Of a stretch of 41,448 bases of DNA, positions 23,469 to 32,555 are shown piece after piece. The notes below the pieces were generated by a model that was given only the letters and a program-made list of their open reading frames with translations, ran no database searches and had not been told where the DNA came from. The first letter of the stretch is position 1. Every line of letters starts with the position of its first letter. The position numbers and the translations under genes are program-made. The DNA is from Caldifarciminota bacterium (lineage in GTDB: Bacteria; Hydrothermota; Tepidihabitantia; SM23-42), in assembly GCA_020343595.1 (NCBI GenBank), contig CP070802.1:793036-834483 (forward strand), in the 5' to 3' direction.

Positions 23469-24488
23469 GTGATTGATGCCCGGAAGATCCGAACGGTCGG
23501 ATACGACATAGGCATCGATCTGATAAAGATCACGACCGCAGAGCCATTCAACGAAGCCGCAAAGCGTATCAAGTACCAGATCGATGAAGGATTGTATCTT
23601 GATAGTGAACACTGGCACCTTCGGGATGTTGATAGATCCTGTGATGTCAGAGCGGTCTTGCCCGGCGCAAGATCGATCATCGCTGCTTGCCAATGCTACC
23701 TGACCGACGAGAGGGCTGAGAGTGATGTGACGGACGATCCACACGGATCCATTGCACGCTACACATGGCGCAACCATTATAGCGATTTGAGAGAACGCCT
23801 TAAGAAGCTTGCCGGATTCCTTAAAACAGAATACGATGCTAACACCGCGGTATTCTCAAACAGTGAGATTCCGGAGAAACCGATTGCTCAACGCAGCGGC
23901 ATCGGATACTTTGGCAAGAATAGCCTTATCATCAACGAGCGCTTTGGTTCATGGGTTGTGCTCGGCGAGATAATCGCCGACATAGAGATCGATCCAGACC
24001 CGCCGCACAGGGGAAACTGTGGCGATTGTAGTATTTGCGTAGAAATGTGCCCGACACATGCGATCATAGAACCTTACATTATTGACCGCCGCCGTTGCAT
24101 ACAGGCGCTGACCAATTGGTACGGTGTTTTACCCGATGATATCGCCAGGGTGTGGAGTAATAGATTGTACGGATGTACTGATTGCCAGGATAGCTGTCCG
24201 GCCAATAGAGCAGTGGAGGCGCAGCCCGTGCGTGCTGAGGTAGGATATGTCGGACCTTCAGCCTCGCTCCGTGAAATACTCTCAATGTCTGAGAAGGAGT
24301 ACCGGCGGAAATATGCCCGTAACCAGATGACGGCGCGTTGGATCAACTTCCAGGCAATAAGAAGGAATGCACTGGTGGCGCTCGGCAATATCCGTAGCCA
24401 TGGCACGATGCCACTGCTCGAAAAATACGCAAGAGACAATGACCCAATCCTGGCAAAATCAGCCCGTTGGGCGATGGCTCGGTTTTGA
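23469..24488 (+). CDS. queG: Epoxyqueuosine reductase QueG
   Basis: Cobalamin- and iron-sulfur-dependent enzyme for the last step of queuosine synthesis in tRNA. Seen: N-terminal DUF1730 region with YDIGIDLIKIT, the conserved RSGIGYFGKNSLIIN, two 4Fe-4S cysteine clusters (CGDCSICVEMCPTHAI, and GCTDCQDSCPANRA with a Cys in RRRCIQAL), and a short HEAT-like C-terminal repeat (RRNALVALGNI, KSARWAMARF). 339 aa fits. Starts with GTG 18 bp after the previous gene, with no clear Shine-Dalgarno. Confidence 0.95.
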   Translation: MIDARKIRTVGYDIGIDLIKITTAEPFNEAAKRIKYQIDEGLYLDSEHWHLRDVDRSCDVRAVLPGARSIIAACQCYLTDERAESDVTDDPHGSIARYTWRNHYSDLRERLKKLAGFLKTEYDANTAVFSNSEIPEKPIAQRSGIGYFGKNSLIINERFGSWVVLGEIIADIEIDPDPPHRGNCGDCSICVEMCPTHAIIEPYIIDRRRCIQALTNWYGVLPDDIARVWSNRLYGCTDCQDSCPANRAVEAQPVRAEVGYVGPSASLREILSMSEKEYRRKYARNQMTARWINFQAIRRNALVALGNIRSHGTMPLLEKYARDNDPILAKSARWAMARF

Positions 24489-24594
24489 TACGGGGAACAG
24501 GTAAGATTAGGGCAAGGACAGATGGTGGCGTATTCGTCTATCGTACATCGTATTCGTTATTAACAAAGGACGTTAATATCGTTGATTCCGTTTT

Positions 24595-24732
24595 TATCGC
24601 TAATCCCGTTCGACTGCTGAGATTGCTCCGTTTCTTTCATTAAAGGAGTTCCGTGATGACCAAGGAATCGGAATCCCGCACAGCGGGGCCGCGGCTGGCT
24701 ACGCCATCCTCGCAATGACTGCCTGTCGGCAT
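24595..24732. repeat. About 140-bp dispersed repeat, copy 2
   Basis: Direct copy of 1244-1384, more than 23 kb away. Differs mainly in the block after the TCCCGC/GCGGGG hairpin, which reads GGCTGGCTACGCCATC here. Confidence 0.75.
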
Positions 24733-24760
24733 CAGCGGAATTAGAACCGTGAGTATGCTC

Positions 24761-24788
24761 TTGATTTTTATTCGAATCCTGCTAATAT
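24761..24788 (+). promoter_or_regulatory. Probable promoter of the envelope gene cluster
   Basis: -35 TTGATT (24761-24766), 16-bp spacer, -10 TAATAT (24783-24788). Weaker than the others but with the same geometry; the GTG at 24794 is five bases downstream. Confidence 0.5.
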
Positions 24789-24793
24789 TGTTG

Positions 24794-26002
24794 GTGCTTC
24801 GAGTGCGCGATATTAGAGACATCCTGCCCGCATTTTTGCGATTTCAAATTTGTTTGTGCTGTATTGCATCACTTATCCTTTCTTCGGTAGATTGCGTAAG
24901 ACACGTTAGGTATGTACCGGACCCTGAAAAAGATATCAATCAGTGGCTTTCGAATTTCTCCCACCAGATTTCCTTCCATTACGAGTATGAGGCAAAACTC
25001 AGATTCGTACGTATGGAAGGAACAGGATATTGTGTAATCGGTGAGGGTGAGAAACTTTCAGGGACATGGTTTGGTGAAGGCTCTGCGCAAAAATTCGAGT
25101 ATGTTGGTGTGGGCGATATTGAATATTCCAGGACGGATAGGGATTGGGAGCGACTATCACGCGGCGAAGAATCAGATATCTTTGCTCAGATCACGCGTAT
25201 CCTCTCGACCAAGAAATACAGTTACCAGGGCCAAAATCAAAGTTATGAATATGTATTCAAAGCAAACATTCCTTTCCTGGACCCCGGACGGCGCAAGGAA
25301 ATGGTTGGTTTGATCACAATATCTCCAAGGAACTTCCTCCCGGATTTTGTGTGGGCGGGCTTGCCGGATTCCTCAACCTATTGGACTGCGCGCCTTTTCG
25401 ATTATAATTCAAAAAAGACAATAAAACCACCGGTCAAGGATAAGAGCGAGTATCTGATAATCCCCGTTAACGAAGAAGCAGAGGACAGGAGTTCATTAGA
25501 AAAGCGGCTGAAACTTCTATCGTTGGATTACAGGCTCGAAGAGCTTGGCGAAGGGTTTCTACTCAAACTTCCTTTGCACTATGGACTCGACGATGCCATG
25601 ACCTTCCTCCAACCGGGAGGCATGGTACTCTATGCCGTTGCCGAACAGCAACAGGAATCTGGTCGAATCGCCTACTTGCTGGGCGATGCGCGTAAGCCTG
25701 TTTATTTGACCGAGCTTCTGGCGACCGACCGCGATATAAAGGATGTTAAGATAAGCTTTGACAGGAGTTCGGCTCTGCGTATGCAGCTGAGGTTAAGGGG
25801 AAAGCGTATGTTGCCTTACAGGGTTGCCATCGAAGTAGACAGTATCGTGATAGGAACTGCCCCTCTTGACACTTTGAAAAAGTCGGATAGAATTGATTTG
25901 TATCCCGAAATGCAACATAACGAAATAGAGATTCTACGGGCTTATATCCTACAGCCGTTGGGAGCCTACGAAGTGAGAGCTTCAGGCGGAGAGCGTCGTT
26001 GA
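24794..26002 (+). CDS. Exported protein with SecD P1-like C-terminal domain
   Basis: 402 aa from GTG 24794, chosen from the promoter; GTG, TTG and ATG codons nearby are alternatives. The N-terminus has a hydrophobic signal-like segment ending SSVDC (possible but imperfect lipobox). Residues about 35-200 look like a LolA/LppX-type beta fold (YEYEAKLRFV, FLDPGRRKEMVGLITI). The C-terminal half follows the order of the SecD periplasmic P1 domain: LEELGEGFLLKLPLHYGLDD, LQPGGMVLYAV, the IKDVKISFD segment, RVAIEVDSIVIGTAP, and a final helix ILRAYILQPLGAYEV (SecD usually ends with LLRSGALP). Unlike SecD it has no multi-helix membrane part. Overlaps the glycosyltransferase gene (TTGA). The function is unknown; an export-chaperone role is only a guess. 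Confidence 0.6.
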   Translation: MLRVRDIRDILPAFLRFQICLCCIASLILSSVDCVRHVRYVPDPEKDINQWLSNFSHQISFHYEYEAKLRFVRMEGTGYCVIGEGEKLSGTWFGEGSAQKFEYVGVGDIEYSRTDRDWERLSRGEESDIFAQITRILSTKKYSYQGQNQSYEYVFKANIPFLDPGRRKEMVGLITISPRNFLPDFVWAGLPDSSTYWTARLFDYNSKKTIKPPVKDKSEYLIIPVNEEAEDRSSLEKRLKLLSLDYRLEELGEGFLLKLPLHYGLDDAMTFLQPGGMVLYAVAEQQQESGRIAYLLGDARKPVYLTELLATDRDIKDVKISFDRSSALRMQLRLRGKRMLPYRVAIEVDSIVIGTAPLDTLKKSDRIDLYPEMQHNEIEILRAYILQPLGAYEVRASGGERR

Positions 26003-27468
26003 TTGGCTTCATACTAACATTATACACAGTTCTGCTGGTTGTACTATTTTTCTATTCATTGCATTCATTCGTGCTTCTTTATCTTTACTACAAGCATAGG
26101 CAACGTCCAGAGAGAAAGTTCAAGAGATTAGTCAAGCACCCAAATGTTACGATTCAACTGCCGATATACAATGAGAAATACGTTGTGCACCGTCTTCTTA
26201 AGAGCGTTACTGAAATTGAATATCCGAAGTGCAGACTTGAGATCCAGGTGCTCGACGATTCAGACGATGAAACGAGTGAGATTGCGGCGCGTCTGGTGAG
26301 TGAATACCGTAAGCAGAATTTCGATATTCACCACATTCGTCGCGGGTCGCGTGAAGGATACAAAGCCGGTGCGCTCCAGTATGGTTTGTCCAGGGCAAAA
26401 GGCGATTTCATCGCGATCTTCGACGCGGATTTTGTGCCGTCGCCAAATTTTCTAATGGAATTACTCCCCGAGTTTGATTCTCCAATAGTCGCTGGCGTAC
26501 AGTCTCGCTGGGCGCACCTCAACCATGATGATTCGCTGCTGACTCGTGCCCAGGCAATTGGCCTCGACAACCATTTTGCAATGGAGCAGAGGTTGCGTTT
26601 CAATGCAGGGTTTTTCATCAATTTCAATGGTACATGCGGTATATGGCGTAGAGAAGCGATAGCTGATGCCGGCGGATGGCATAGCGATACGCTCGCCGAA
26701 GACCTTGATCTATCCTACCGGGTTCAACTGAAAGGATGGAAGATGAAATTCCGGGATGATTTTTCAGTGCTCGGTGAGCTACCGGCTAGCGCGGAGAGTT
26801 TCAAGATACAGCAGAACCGTTGGGCAAAAGGTACGATCCAGGTTGCCCGGAAGTTATTGGGCAAGGTCCTCCGTGCAAAAATCGGGAAGGTGGCAAAGTA
26901 TGAAGCGTTTGTCCATCTCACTTGTCACATTAACTTCCTTGCCTTGCTTGGCCTGGCATTGTTCTCGCCCGTCATTGTCTACTTCAAAGTCGAGAATATC
27001 GTCGCGAACGGCTATTTTATTTTTGCGTCGTTCTTCACGATCGGCGCGTTGGGTTATCCCGTTTTGTATTTTCTTTCGCAGCGCGAATTATACCCGGATT
27101 ATCGACGCCGTATACCCTTCATAGCCGGTGTAATTGCCTACAGTATGGGTCTTTCCGTTTCGAATTCACGCGCCCTTTTTGAGGGTTGGCTCAACCGGAA
27201 AAACGTTTTCCGCAGAACACCGAAATCGGGTGGTGAGTCGAGAGGTTACCGGGTGGATTCGAAATCGCTCATCCCATACATCGAGATACTCATTGGTATA
27301 TATGTGTTCACTGCTCTAGTGTATGTGATCGTTAATCTCCAGCTGATACTTATACCTTTTCTGTTATTTTACAGTTTCGGATTTCTTAGCCTGGGTTTCC
27401 TGAGTATCAAGGATAAGGTCGTTGCACTGGAACCTCAGGAGGTTTTATGCTCAAGAGAGAGCTCTTAG
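25999..27468 (+). CDS. Family 2 membrane glycosyltransferase (CESA/CSLA-type)
   Basis: 489 aa. One N-terminal membrane helix, a GT-A catalytic domain, and four C-terminal helices. Processive-synthase motifs are present: [19 protein letters not shown], the DAD in [10 protein letters not shown], the acid in [15 protein letters not shown], and QQNRW (QxxRW). It should polymerise or transfer sugar from a nucleotide-sugar donor at the cytoplasmic membrane; closest in layout to CSLA-like beta-mannan/glucomannan synthases, but the sugar cannot be read from the sequence. TTG start overlaps the preceding stop (TTGA). Confidence 0.88.
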   Translation: MIGFILTLYTVLLVVLFFYSLHSFVLLYLYYKHRQRPERKFKRLVKHPNVTIQLPIYNEKYVVHRLLKSVTEIEYPKCRLEIQVLDDSDDETSEIAARLVSEYRKQNFDIHHIRRGSREGYKAGALQYGLSRAKGDFIAIFDADFVPSPNFLMELLPEFDSPIVAGVQSRWAHLNHDDSLLTRAQAIGLDNHFAMEQRLRFNAGFFINFNGTCGIWRREAIADAGGWHSDTLAEDLDLSYRVQLKGWKMKFRDDFSVLGELPASAESFKIQQNRWAKGTIQVARKLLGKVLRAKIGKVAKYEAFVHLTCHINFLALLGLALFSPVIVYFKVENIVANGYFIFASFFTIGALGYPVLYFLSQRELYPDYRRRIPFIAGVIAYSMGLSVSNSRALFEGWLNRKNVFRRTPKSGGESRGYRVDSKSLIPYIEILIGIYVFTALVYVIVNLQLILIPFLLFYSFGFLSLGFLSIKDKVVALEPQEVLCSRESS

Positions 27469-27617
27469 ATATTCTGGTTTGCCCCAAGTGTCGGGGTGAA
27501 CTTGAATACGACAAAAAGAATGAGGAATTGATATGCCACAAGTGTCGCCTGGCGTATCAGGTTAAAGATGATATCCCAGTTATGTTAATTGATGAAGCGA
27601 GGATGTTGGATGGTTAG
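27447..27617 (+). CDS. Trm112-like zinc-ribbon protein
   Basis: 56 aa. Reads [15 protein letters not shown], then about 16 residues, then [19 protein letters not shown]. The two CxxC pairs (Cys 12/15 and 31/34) form a zinc ribbon, and the IPVML motif is the Trm112/YcaR hallmark. In eukaryotes and archaea Trm112 is a methyltransferase activator; bacterial forms are less understood. Very good Shine-Dalgarno AGGAGG before ATG 27447. It overlaps the glycosyltransferase end by 22 bases and the protease gene start by 26 bases. Confidence 0.85.
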   Translation: MLKRELLDILVCPKCRGELEYDKKNEELICHKCRLAYQVKDDIPVMLIDEARMLDG

Positions 27618-30600
27618 CTTTTTATTGCTGTTTGTGGTCGTCGGCACGACGACAATCAGGCAGTTAGGAACAGACGGTGTCGAGATCAGCTTTTCGGCCG
27701 ATTTTGAAGGTCGTGATGACTACTCGATTTCGGATGCCGTATGGCTCAGCAAATTCGGTGAGCCGAATATCCCGTCATTGTTGTACAAGATCGGGATTCC
27801 TCAGGATGGAGATGTGGAAGTGCGGGTAATCAGCCATCGTGAGAGAGTGTTCAGGAATGTTGTTATTGAACCGGCATACTATGTCGCAGTTGACGAGGGA
27901 CCGGTCTCAGACCGCGATTTATATCGTGCTGATGTGTACATGCAGAACAGGTTCTTTCCTGACAGTTTGATAAGTGTTTCCGAACCGGGTTATTTTCGTG
28001 ATTTGTATACTGTCGATGTAAGGATGAATCCCGTACGCTACAATCCTGTAACGAGAGAACTAAAAGTATCAGAGAATATGAGGGTAGTCATAGAATTCAG
28101 GGGCCAACCCAGAGTCAATCGTGCCTTTGATGATTCCTACGACCTTATTTACAGTCAGACGATCGCCAACTACGAGCAGTGCCGGGATTGGCAGCGGGTA
28201 CCACAACCCAAACGCCATAATCCTTTTGACGGTTCCGTGTGGTTCAAGATATCAGTAGATGAAGCGGGGTTGTACAGGATCGGTCACGCCGAAATCACTG
28301 ATGCCGGCCTTGAGCCGGACCAGTTCGACCCGAGAACAATGAAGATCTTCACAGCACCCTTCGACATTCTCCCTCGTACTGTCCCGTTGCCCGATTCGCT
28401 CGACTCATTGGTCGAGATACCGGTATATGTGAGCGGTGAGCAGGATGGCGTTTTTGATCCGGGAGATTATCTCGTGTTCTACGGTTACGCGGCCAGTCAT
28501 TTTGTCGCTGATACCGGTATAACCTGGTTTGAGAACGGCTATGCAATAGAGAATGTTTACTGGTTTACGTTCGGTGGGAGTGAAGGCAAGCGCATGGCTC
28601 AGGTTGATGTATCCTGGAACGGGACGACGCCTGATACGACGGTTAACGCCATTGCCCACAACGAAATCGATATCGGTAATCCGAGTCGCTCCGGGACTAA
28701 TTGGTACTGGGCGGACGTATCGCCACTGACCGGTAACCTTGGAACTGCCCAGATCAATGTGGGGCATCCGGGCGCGGTCGGTACCGGAAGGGTCAGAACT
28801 TCTATTTTCACCCTTGAGAACAGCAACTTCTGGTATCGCTTCACCCTTGATGGCTCGACATTCTTCAGCGATACGGTATCTTTAGCGGCGTATACGAACA
28901 TGCCCCCATATTATTTGACCGGCAGCGGTTCGCTATCAGGGGACTCGTCGGTGTTGGTTTTTGACGTTATCAGGCTGGATGGTGTGTCGAGCAGCCTGAG
29001 CGCTTTTTTGAACGCCGTAGACATAAATTACCAGCGCAGCGCTAATCTCGATGCACCACACCATGTTCTGTTCGGTGCACCGCAGGATTATTCGATACAA
29101 TACCGGGGAGTGGGTGCGCAGCCTTATGTGCTGGATATTACGGACTTGAAATCTCCTGTGATGTTCTCAAACTATACATTCGAAGGCGGTACAATGCGCA
29201 TGTCCGGTGTCGTTGATTCCGTCCAGTTATTGTATTTCTCCGAGTTGTCTTTTGCCCGTTCAGCCGAGCTGGTCGCATCAACTCCAGGTAGGCTACGAAC
29301 ACAGATAGACGGTTGTGAGTATGTATTTATCGTGCATGAGGATTTCTATAATGCGATCATGCCGCTTGCGGCGTACCGAAGCCAGGACTATTTGACAAAG
29401 ATTATAGTCGTCGATGATATATACGATGATTTCTCGTTCGGCCGGTTTGATCCTCTCGCGATAAAGCACTTTCTATACTACACATCGAACAATTGGTCTC
29501 CATATCCTACATATGTCTTGCTCGTTGGTGATGCTACGTATGATTACAGAAACAATCTGGGTAAGGAGAACCCTCCAGATTTCGTGCCCATGTATGAGTA
29601 TGGTACCTACCTTTCCGGCAGTCCTGTTTTTTCCAACAATCTTCTGTATGAGGGTGAATATGTAAACTTCGGTCAGGGGGAAGCAATGTGCCTGGGCAGG
29701 ATTACGGTCCGTAACCGCCAGGAAGTAAGGGATTTCATCGACAAATTGATCACATACGAGACAGGTGATATCATCGGACACTGGACAAAGAGAATTATAC
29801 TGACAGCGGATGACGAGTATGCGTACGGATTTGAGAATCCCAGTTTGCATACAGGTGCCTGTGAACGCAATAGCCAGCGGATACCGGATTCTCTTTATGA
29901 TTATGCAAAAGTTTATATGATCAGCTATCCGCCACTGGGTGCCGGAACGGCAGAGAAACCAAATGCACGTGAAGCGTTCATCAAGGAGTTCAACAAGGGT
30001 GGTCTCATAGGTCTATTCTACGGCCACGGCAATACGCATCAACTTGCACATGAGGTGCTGTTCAGCAGTCCTTATATCGGCCGTATCAATAACGGTCGCA
30101 TGCTACCGTTCTTCTATTTCGGTTCATGTAATGTAGGGCGGTTCGATGACTCGGATTATGAGTGTCTGGGTGAGGAACTGGTTCGTATGTCGGATGGTGC
30201 CATCGGTACGATGGCGGCGACGGCCGGTACATATCCGACGAGTAACGAGATCATCGGTGAACGTTTGTGCCGTAACATTACGAATCCCGATACAATATTG
30301 ACAATGGGTGAGTGCAGTGTTATCGCCCGCGATGGCTACTGGTACCAGCAGTATCTGCTCATTGGCGATCCGGCGACCAAATTCCGAAAGAGACATCACT
30401 CGATGTACCTGACCGCTGTACCGGATTCGGTAAGACCCGTGGAAAGATTGGGGATCACTGCCGATAATAGTCGATATCACCTGAAGGCTTTTGTGCGCGA
30501 CACGACCCATATCGAGAGGTTTGATGCGAGCACGGCCGATAGGATAAGTGGTTATGTGTACCGCTCGGTGCAAGTAGGTACGAGTGCCTGGGTCGATTAC

Positions 30601-31431
30601 GGGTACTACATCGACGGAAAGGAAGTCTATACTGGCTACTGGGATACTGATACGGCAACGATCATTGCCCCACGGGTCTCTACGGTGAATTTACCGGTCC
30701 TCAAGCTGAGCAGTATATACGGTGACCAGTCCGGCGTTCTTGATTCGATACGTATCTTCGGTACTGCGCCCGCATCCTCGGACGTCACCGGACCCGAGGT
30801 TGTACTCTATGAAGGCGGGCGAGAACTGAAAGACGGTGATTGGGTAGATAACAATTTTGTACTGACAGGACATGTTGCAGATAGCAGCGGTATCAATCTC
30901 CTGTATTCTGTCGAGAGCACGAATGGATTCTACCTTTACATTAACAACGATCTTGATGGTAAGGTCGACCTGAGGGATCATTTCTACTATGATAAGAATT
31001 CTTTCACGAGCGGCGAGTTTGTCTTAGGTATCGAGCTGCCCGAGGCGGTTGATACTCTGACAGTTAATGTCGTCGACAATAACTTCAACCAGACTGTCAG
31101 GAGATTGGTGCTCAATACTGAATTATACGGCAATGTGGAGATAAGTGATTTTCTGATTTACCCGAATCCAGTACGGGACAATGACGGCCTGTGGTTCACG
31201 TTCGTTCTTTCGCGTTCGGGTGTAGTTACATTGAAGATATTCACCATCGCGGGGCGTCTGATCAACACTGTTGACAATGTCTCCTGCGCTGCCGGTTATA
31301 ATCAGATATTCTGGAATGGGCTTGATAACTACAGTGATGAGATAAGTAACGGGGTTTACATTGTGAAGGCATCTGTTGAAGCCGACAATTCACGTGATGA
31401 AGTTGTCGAAAAATTCATTATTGCCAGATAA
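27592..31431 (+). CDS. Gingipain-type C25 cysteine protease with type IX sorting tail (PorU-like)
   Basis: About 1279 aa. Signal peptide, then a gingipain-propeptide-like N-terminal part ([20 protein letters not shown]), beta-rich middle, and the Peptidase_C25 domain from about residue 560. Catalytic His in FYGHGN (about 812) and catalytic Cys in GSCNVGRFD (about 846) are present, with the gingipain-like spacing. The last 90 residues form a secretion-sorting domain ([35 protein letters not shown]). PorU, the type IX sortase that removes such tails and links cargo to lipopolysaccharide, has this overall order; a secreted protease is the alternative. Start is ATG 27592 ([14 protein letters not shown]); ATG 27610 is possible. 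Confidence 0.88.
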   Translation: MKRGCWMVSFLLLFVVVGTTTIRQLGTDGVEISFSADFEGRDDYSISDAVWLSKFGEPNIPSLLYKIGIPQDGDVEVRVISHRERVFRNVVIEPAYYVAVDEGPVSDRDLYRADVYMQNRFFPDSLISVSEPGYFRDLYTVDVRMNPVRYNPVTRELKVSENMRVVIEFRGQPRVNRAFDDSYDLIYSQTIANYEQCRDWQRVPQPKRHNPFDGSVWFKISVDEAGLYRIGHAEITDAGLEPDQFDPRTMKIFTAPFDILPRTVPLPDSLDSLVEIPVYVSGEQDGVFDPGDYLVFYGYAASHFVADTGITWFENGYAIENVYWFTFGGSEGKRMAQVDVSWNGTTPDTTVNAIAHNEIDIGNPSRSGTNWYWADVSPLTGNLGTAQINVGHPGAVGTGRVRTSIFTLENSNFWYRFTLDGSTFFSDTVSLAAYTNMPPYYLTGSGSLSGDSSVLVFDVIRLDGVSSSLSAFLNAVDINYQRSANLDAPHHVLFGAPQDYSIQYRGVGAQPYVLDITDLKSPVMFSNYTFEGGTMRMSGVVDSVQLLYFSELSFARSAELVASTPGRLRTQIDGCEYVFIVHEDFYNAIMPLAAYRSQDYLTKIIVVDDIYDDFSFGRFDPLAIKHFLYYTSNNWSPYPTYVLLVGDATYDYRNNLGKENPPDFVPMYEYGTYLSGSPVFSNNLLYEGEYVNFGQGEAMCLGRITVRNRQEVRDFIDKLITYETGDIIGHWTKRIILTADDEYAYGFENPSLHTGACERNSQRIPDSLYDYAKVYMISYPPLGAGTAEKPNAREAFIKEFNKGGLIGLFYGHGNTHQLAHEVLFSSPYIGRINNGRMLPFFYFGSCNVGRFDDSDYECLGEELVRMSDGAIGTMAATAGTYPTSNEIIGERLCRNITNPDTILTMGECSVIARDGYWYQQYLLIGDPATKFRKRHHSMYLTAVPDSVRPVERLGITADNSRYHLKAFVRDTTHIERFDASTADRISGYVYRSVQVGTSAWVDYGYYIDGKEVYTGYWDTDTATIIAPRVSTVNLPVLKLSSIYGDQSGVLDSIRIFGTAPASSDVTGPEVVLYEGGRELKDGDWVDNNFVLTGHVADSSGINLLYSVESTNGFYLYINNDLDGKVDLRDHFYYDKNSFTSGEFVLGIELPEAVDTLTVNVVDNNFNQTVRRLVLNTELYGNVEISDFLIYPNPVRDNDGLWFTFVLSRSGVVTLKIFTIAGRLINTVDNVSCAAGYNQIFWNGLDNYSDEISNGVYIVKASVEADNSRDEVVEKFIIAR

Positions 31432-31448
31432 CATCAGGAGTGCATAAC

Positions 31449-31907
31449 GTGATAGAGTCAATAGAACACAATAAGAATGTCGCTAAGGTTACTCTCCAGG
31501 GTGTTTCCGATCGCTACGGCGTGGCCGCCGAAATTTTCAGTGCGCTGGGTGAGCATGGGCTCAACGTCGAACTGATCTCAACCAGTTCGACTGGTCACGG
31601 ACGTGCCGATATATCATTTGCTATTCTGGAATCCGATCTTGATGAGGTGGTAAAACTCTTGGAAACAATAAAGGGCAATTTCGGTGGGCGCACTATTGCG
31701 GTGGATAAGGATCGAGCACTGATCACTATCTACGGTACGAGGTTGGCCACGACACCCGGAGTTGCCGGAAGAATATTCAAGGTTCTGTCCGAGAATGGCA
31801 TAAACATTGATATGATCAGTGCTTCACTTTCCGTGCTCAGCATTGTTGTTGGAGAGGATCGGGTAACGAACGCAGTGGAGGCATTGAGAGAAGCATTCCC
31901 GAAATAG
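31449..31907 (+). CDS. Stand-alone tandem ACT-domain protein (aspartokinase regulatory-like)
   Basis: 152 aa and nothing but two ACT domains in tandem, like the regulatory C-terminus of aspartate kinase: VAKVTLQGVSDRYGVAAEIF then ALITIYGTRLATTPGVAGRIF, each followed by the helix and STSSTGHGRADISF or SASLSVLSIVV strand. No kinase domain is attached. Expected to bind a small ligand, perhaps an amino acid. GTG 31449 is chosen because AGGAG lies eight bases upstream; GTG 31440 overlaps that site. Likely in the same transcript as the protease gene. Confidence 0.8.
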   Translation: MIESIEHNKNVAKVTLQGVSDRYGVAAEIFSALGEHGLNVELISTSSTGHGRADISFAILESDLDEVVKLLETIKGNFGGRTIAVDKDRALITIYGTRLATTPGVAGRIFKVLSENGINIDMISASLSVLSIVVGEDRVTNAVEALREAFPK

Positions 31908-31950
31908 ATTCGCCGGGATAGTTGCTGCTTCATTGCTAGAGGAGGAGGTA

Positions 31951-32133
31951 ATGAAGGTATTTAAATATGTCGCACTGGCAGCTGCATGTGTGGTAATGCT
32001 TATGGGTGTTATTTCGCGAGTGTTCACACCAGAGAATATACTGTTTGGGCTGGGAGGTATAACCTATCTGCGACTTACAGTTGCCATGCTGCTCTTCGCT
32101 TTGACTTTCCATTTTCTCTTCCCGGAGCGGTAA
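31951..32133 (+). CDS. Small two-helix membrane protein
   Basis: 60 aa. Two hydrophobic stretches (YVALAAACVVMLMGVI and LRLTVAMLLFALTFHFLF). Strong GGAGGAGG lies two to nine bases before ATG 31951. Family not recognised. Last gene of a plus-strand run, convergent with the small membrane gene at 32207. Confidence 0.6.
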   Translation: MKVFKYVALAAACVVMLMGVISRVFTPENILFGLGGITYLRLTVAMLLFALTFHFLFPER

Positions 32134-32206
32134 TCAGCCATTTCGGAACCAGCTGACCGCCGGGAACTCACTGACAATAAAAAGTCAATAGATTTTCAGT
32201 CGTCTA

Positions 32207-32509
32207 TTATTCCGTAGGCTTACAGGCCCGCGTATTCTCCTCTATTGAGAGGATTACCAGAATCAACTCGGCGCCTGCCAAAAGGCTGAGGAACCAGATA
32301 ATACCGATTATCAGTATGTAAAACGCAACGCCGACCGCTCCAAAGGGACCGAGCGAACCAACACCTCCGTAGCGTCCACCAAACTGCGCAAGTGCTGCGC
32401 CGCCAACGAGCAGGGCGATGAATCCTATGACCGTAAGGGCGGCAATTACCCAGGCCACTACCTTGAGGATCAGCGATACGGTTCTAAGTGTGCGAAATTT
32501 CTTTTCCAC
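32207..32509 (-). CDS. Small membrane protein (DUF4282-like)
   Basis: 100 aa, two membrane helices separated by a Gly-rich loop (GGRYGGVGSLGPFGAVG), short cytoplasmic ends. Layout is like DUF4282; function unknown. GTG start with GGAGG upstream in a leader of about 17 bases. Its promoter overlaps the end of mfd. Confidence 0.6.
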   Translation of the reverse strand: MEKKFRTLRTVSLILKVVAWVIAALTVIGFIALLVGGAALAQFGGRYGGVGSLGPFGAVGVAFYILIIGIIWFLSLLAGAELILVILSIEENTRACKPTE

Positions 32510-32526
32510 CTTTCCTCCTTTGTCTG

Positions 32527-32555
32527 ATTATATCTACAGTCCAACTTTATGTCAA
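32527..32555 (-). promoter_or_regulatory. Promoter of the DUF4282-like gene
   Basis: Minus strand: -35 TTGACA (32550-32555), 17-bp spacer, -10 TATAAT (32527-32532). The -35 box overlaps the mfd stop codon. Leader carries a Shine-Dalgarno sequence. Confidence 0.75.

Larger units (their letters stand above)
24489..24793. other. Intergenic region with repeat copies and a promoter
   Basis: Contains a complement-orientation 9-bp-unit array (about 24552-24600), the second copy of the 140-bp repeat (24595-24732), and a promoter at 24761-24788. No gene. Confidence 0.6.
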
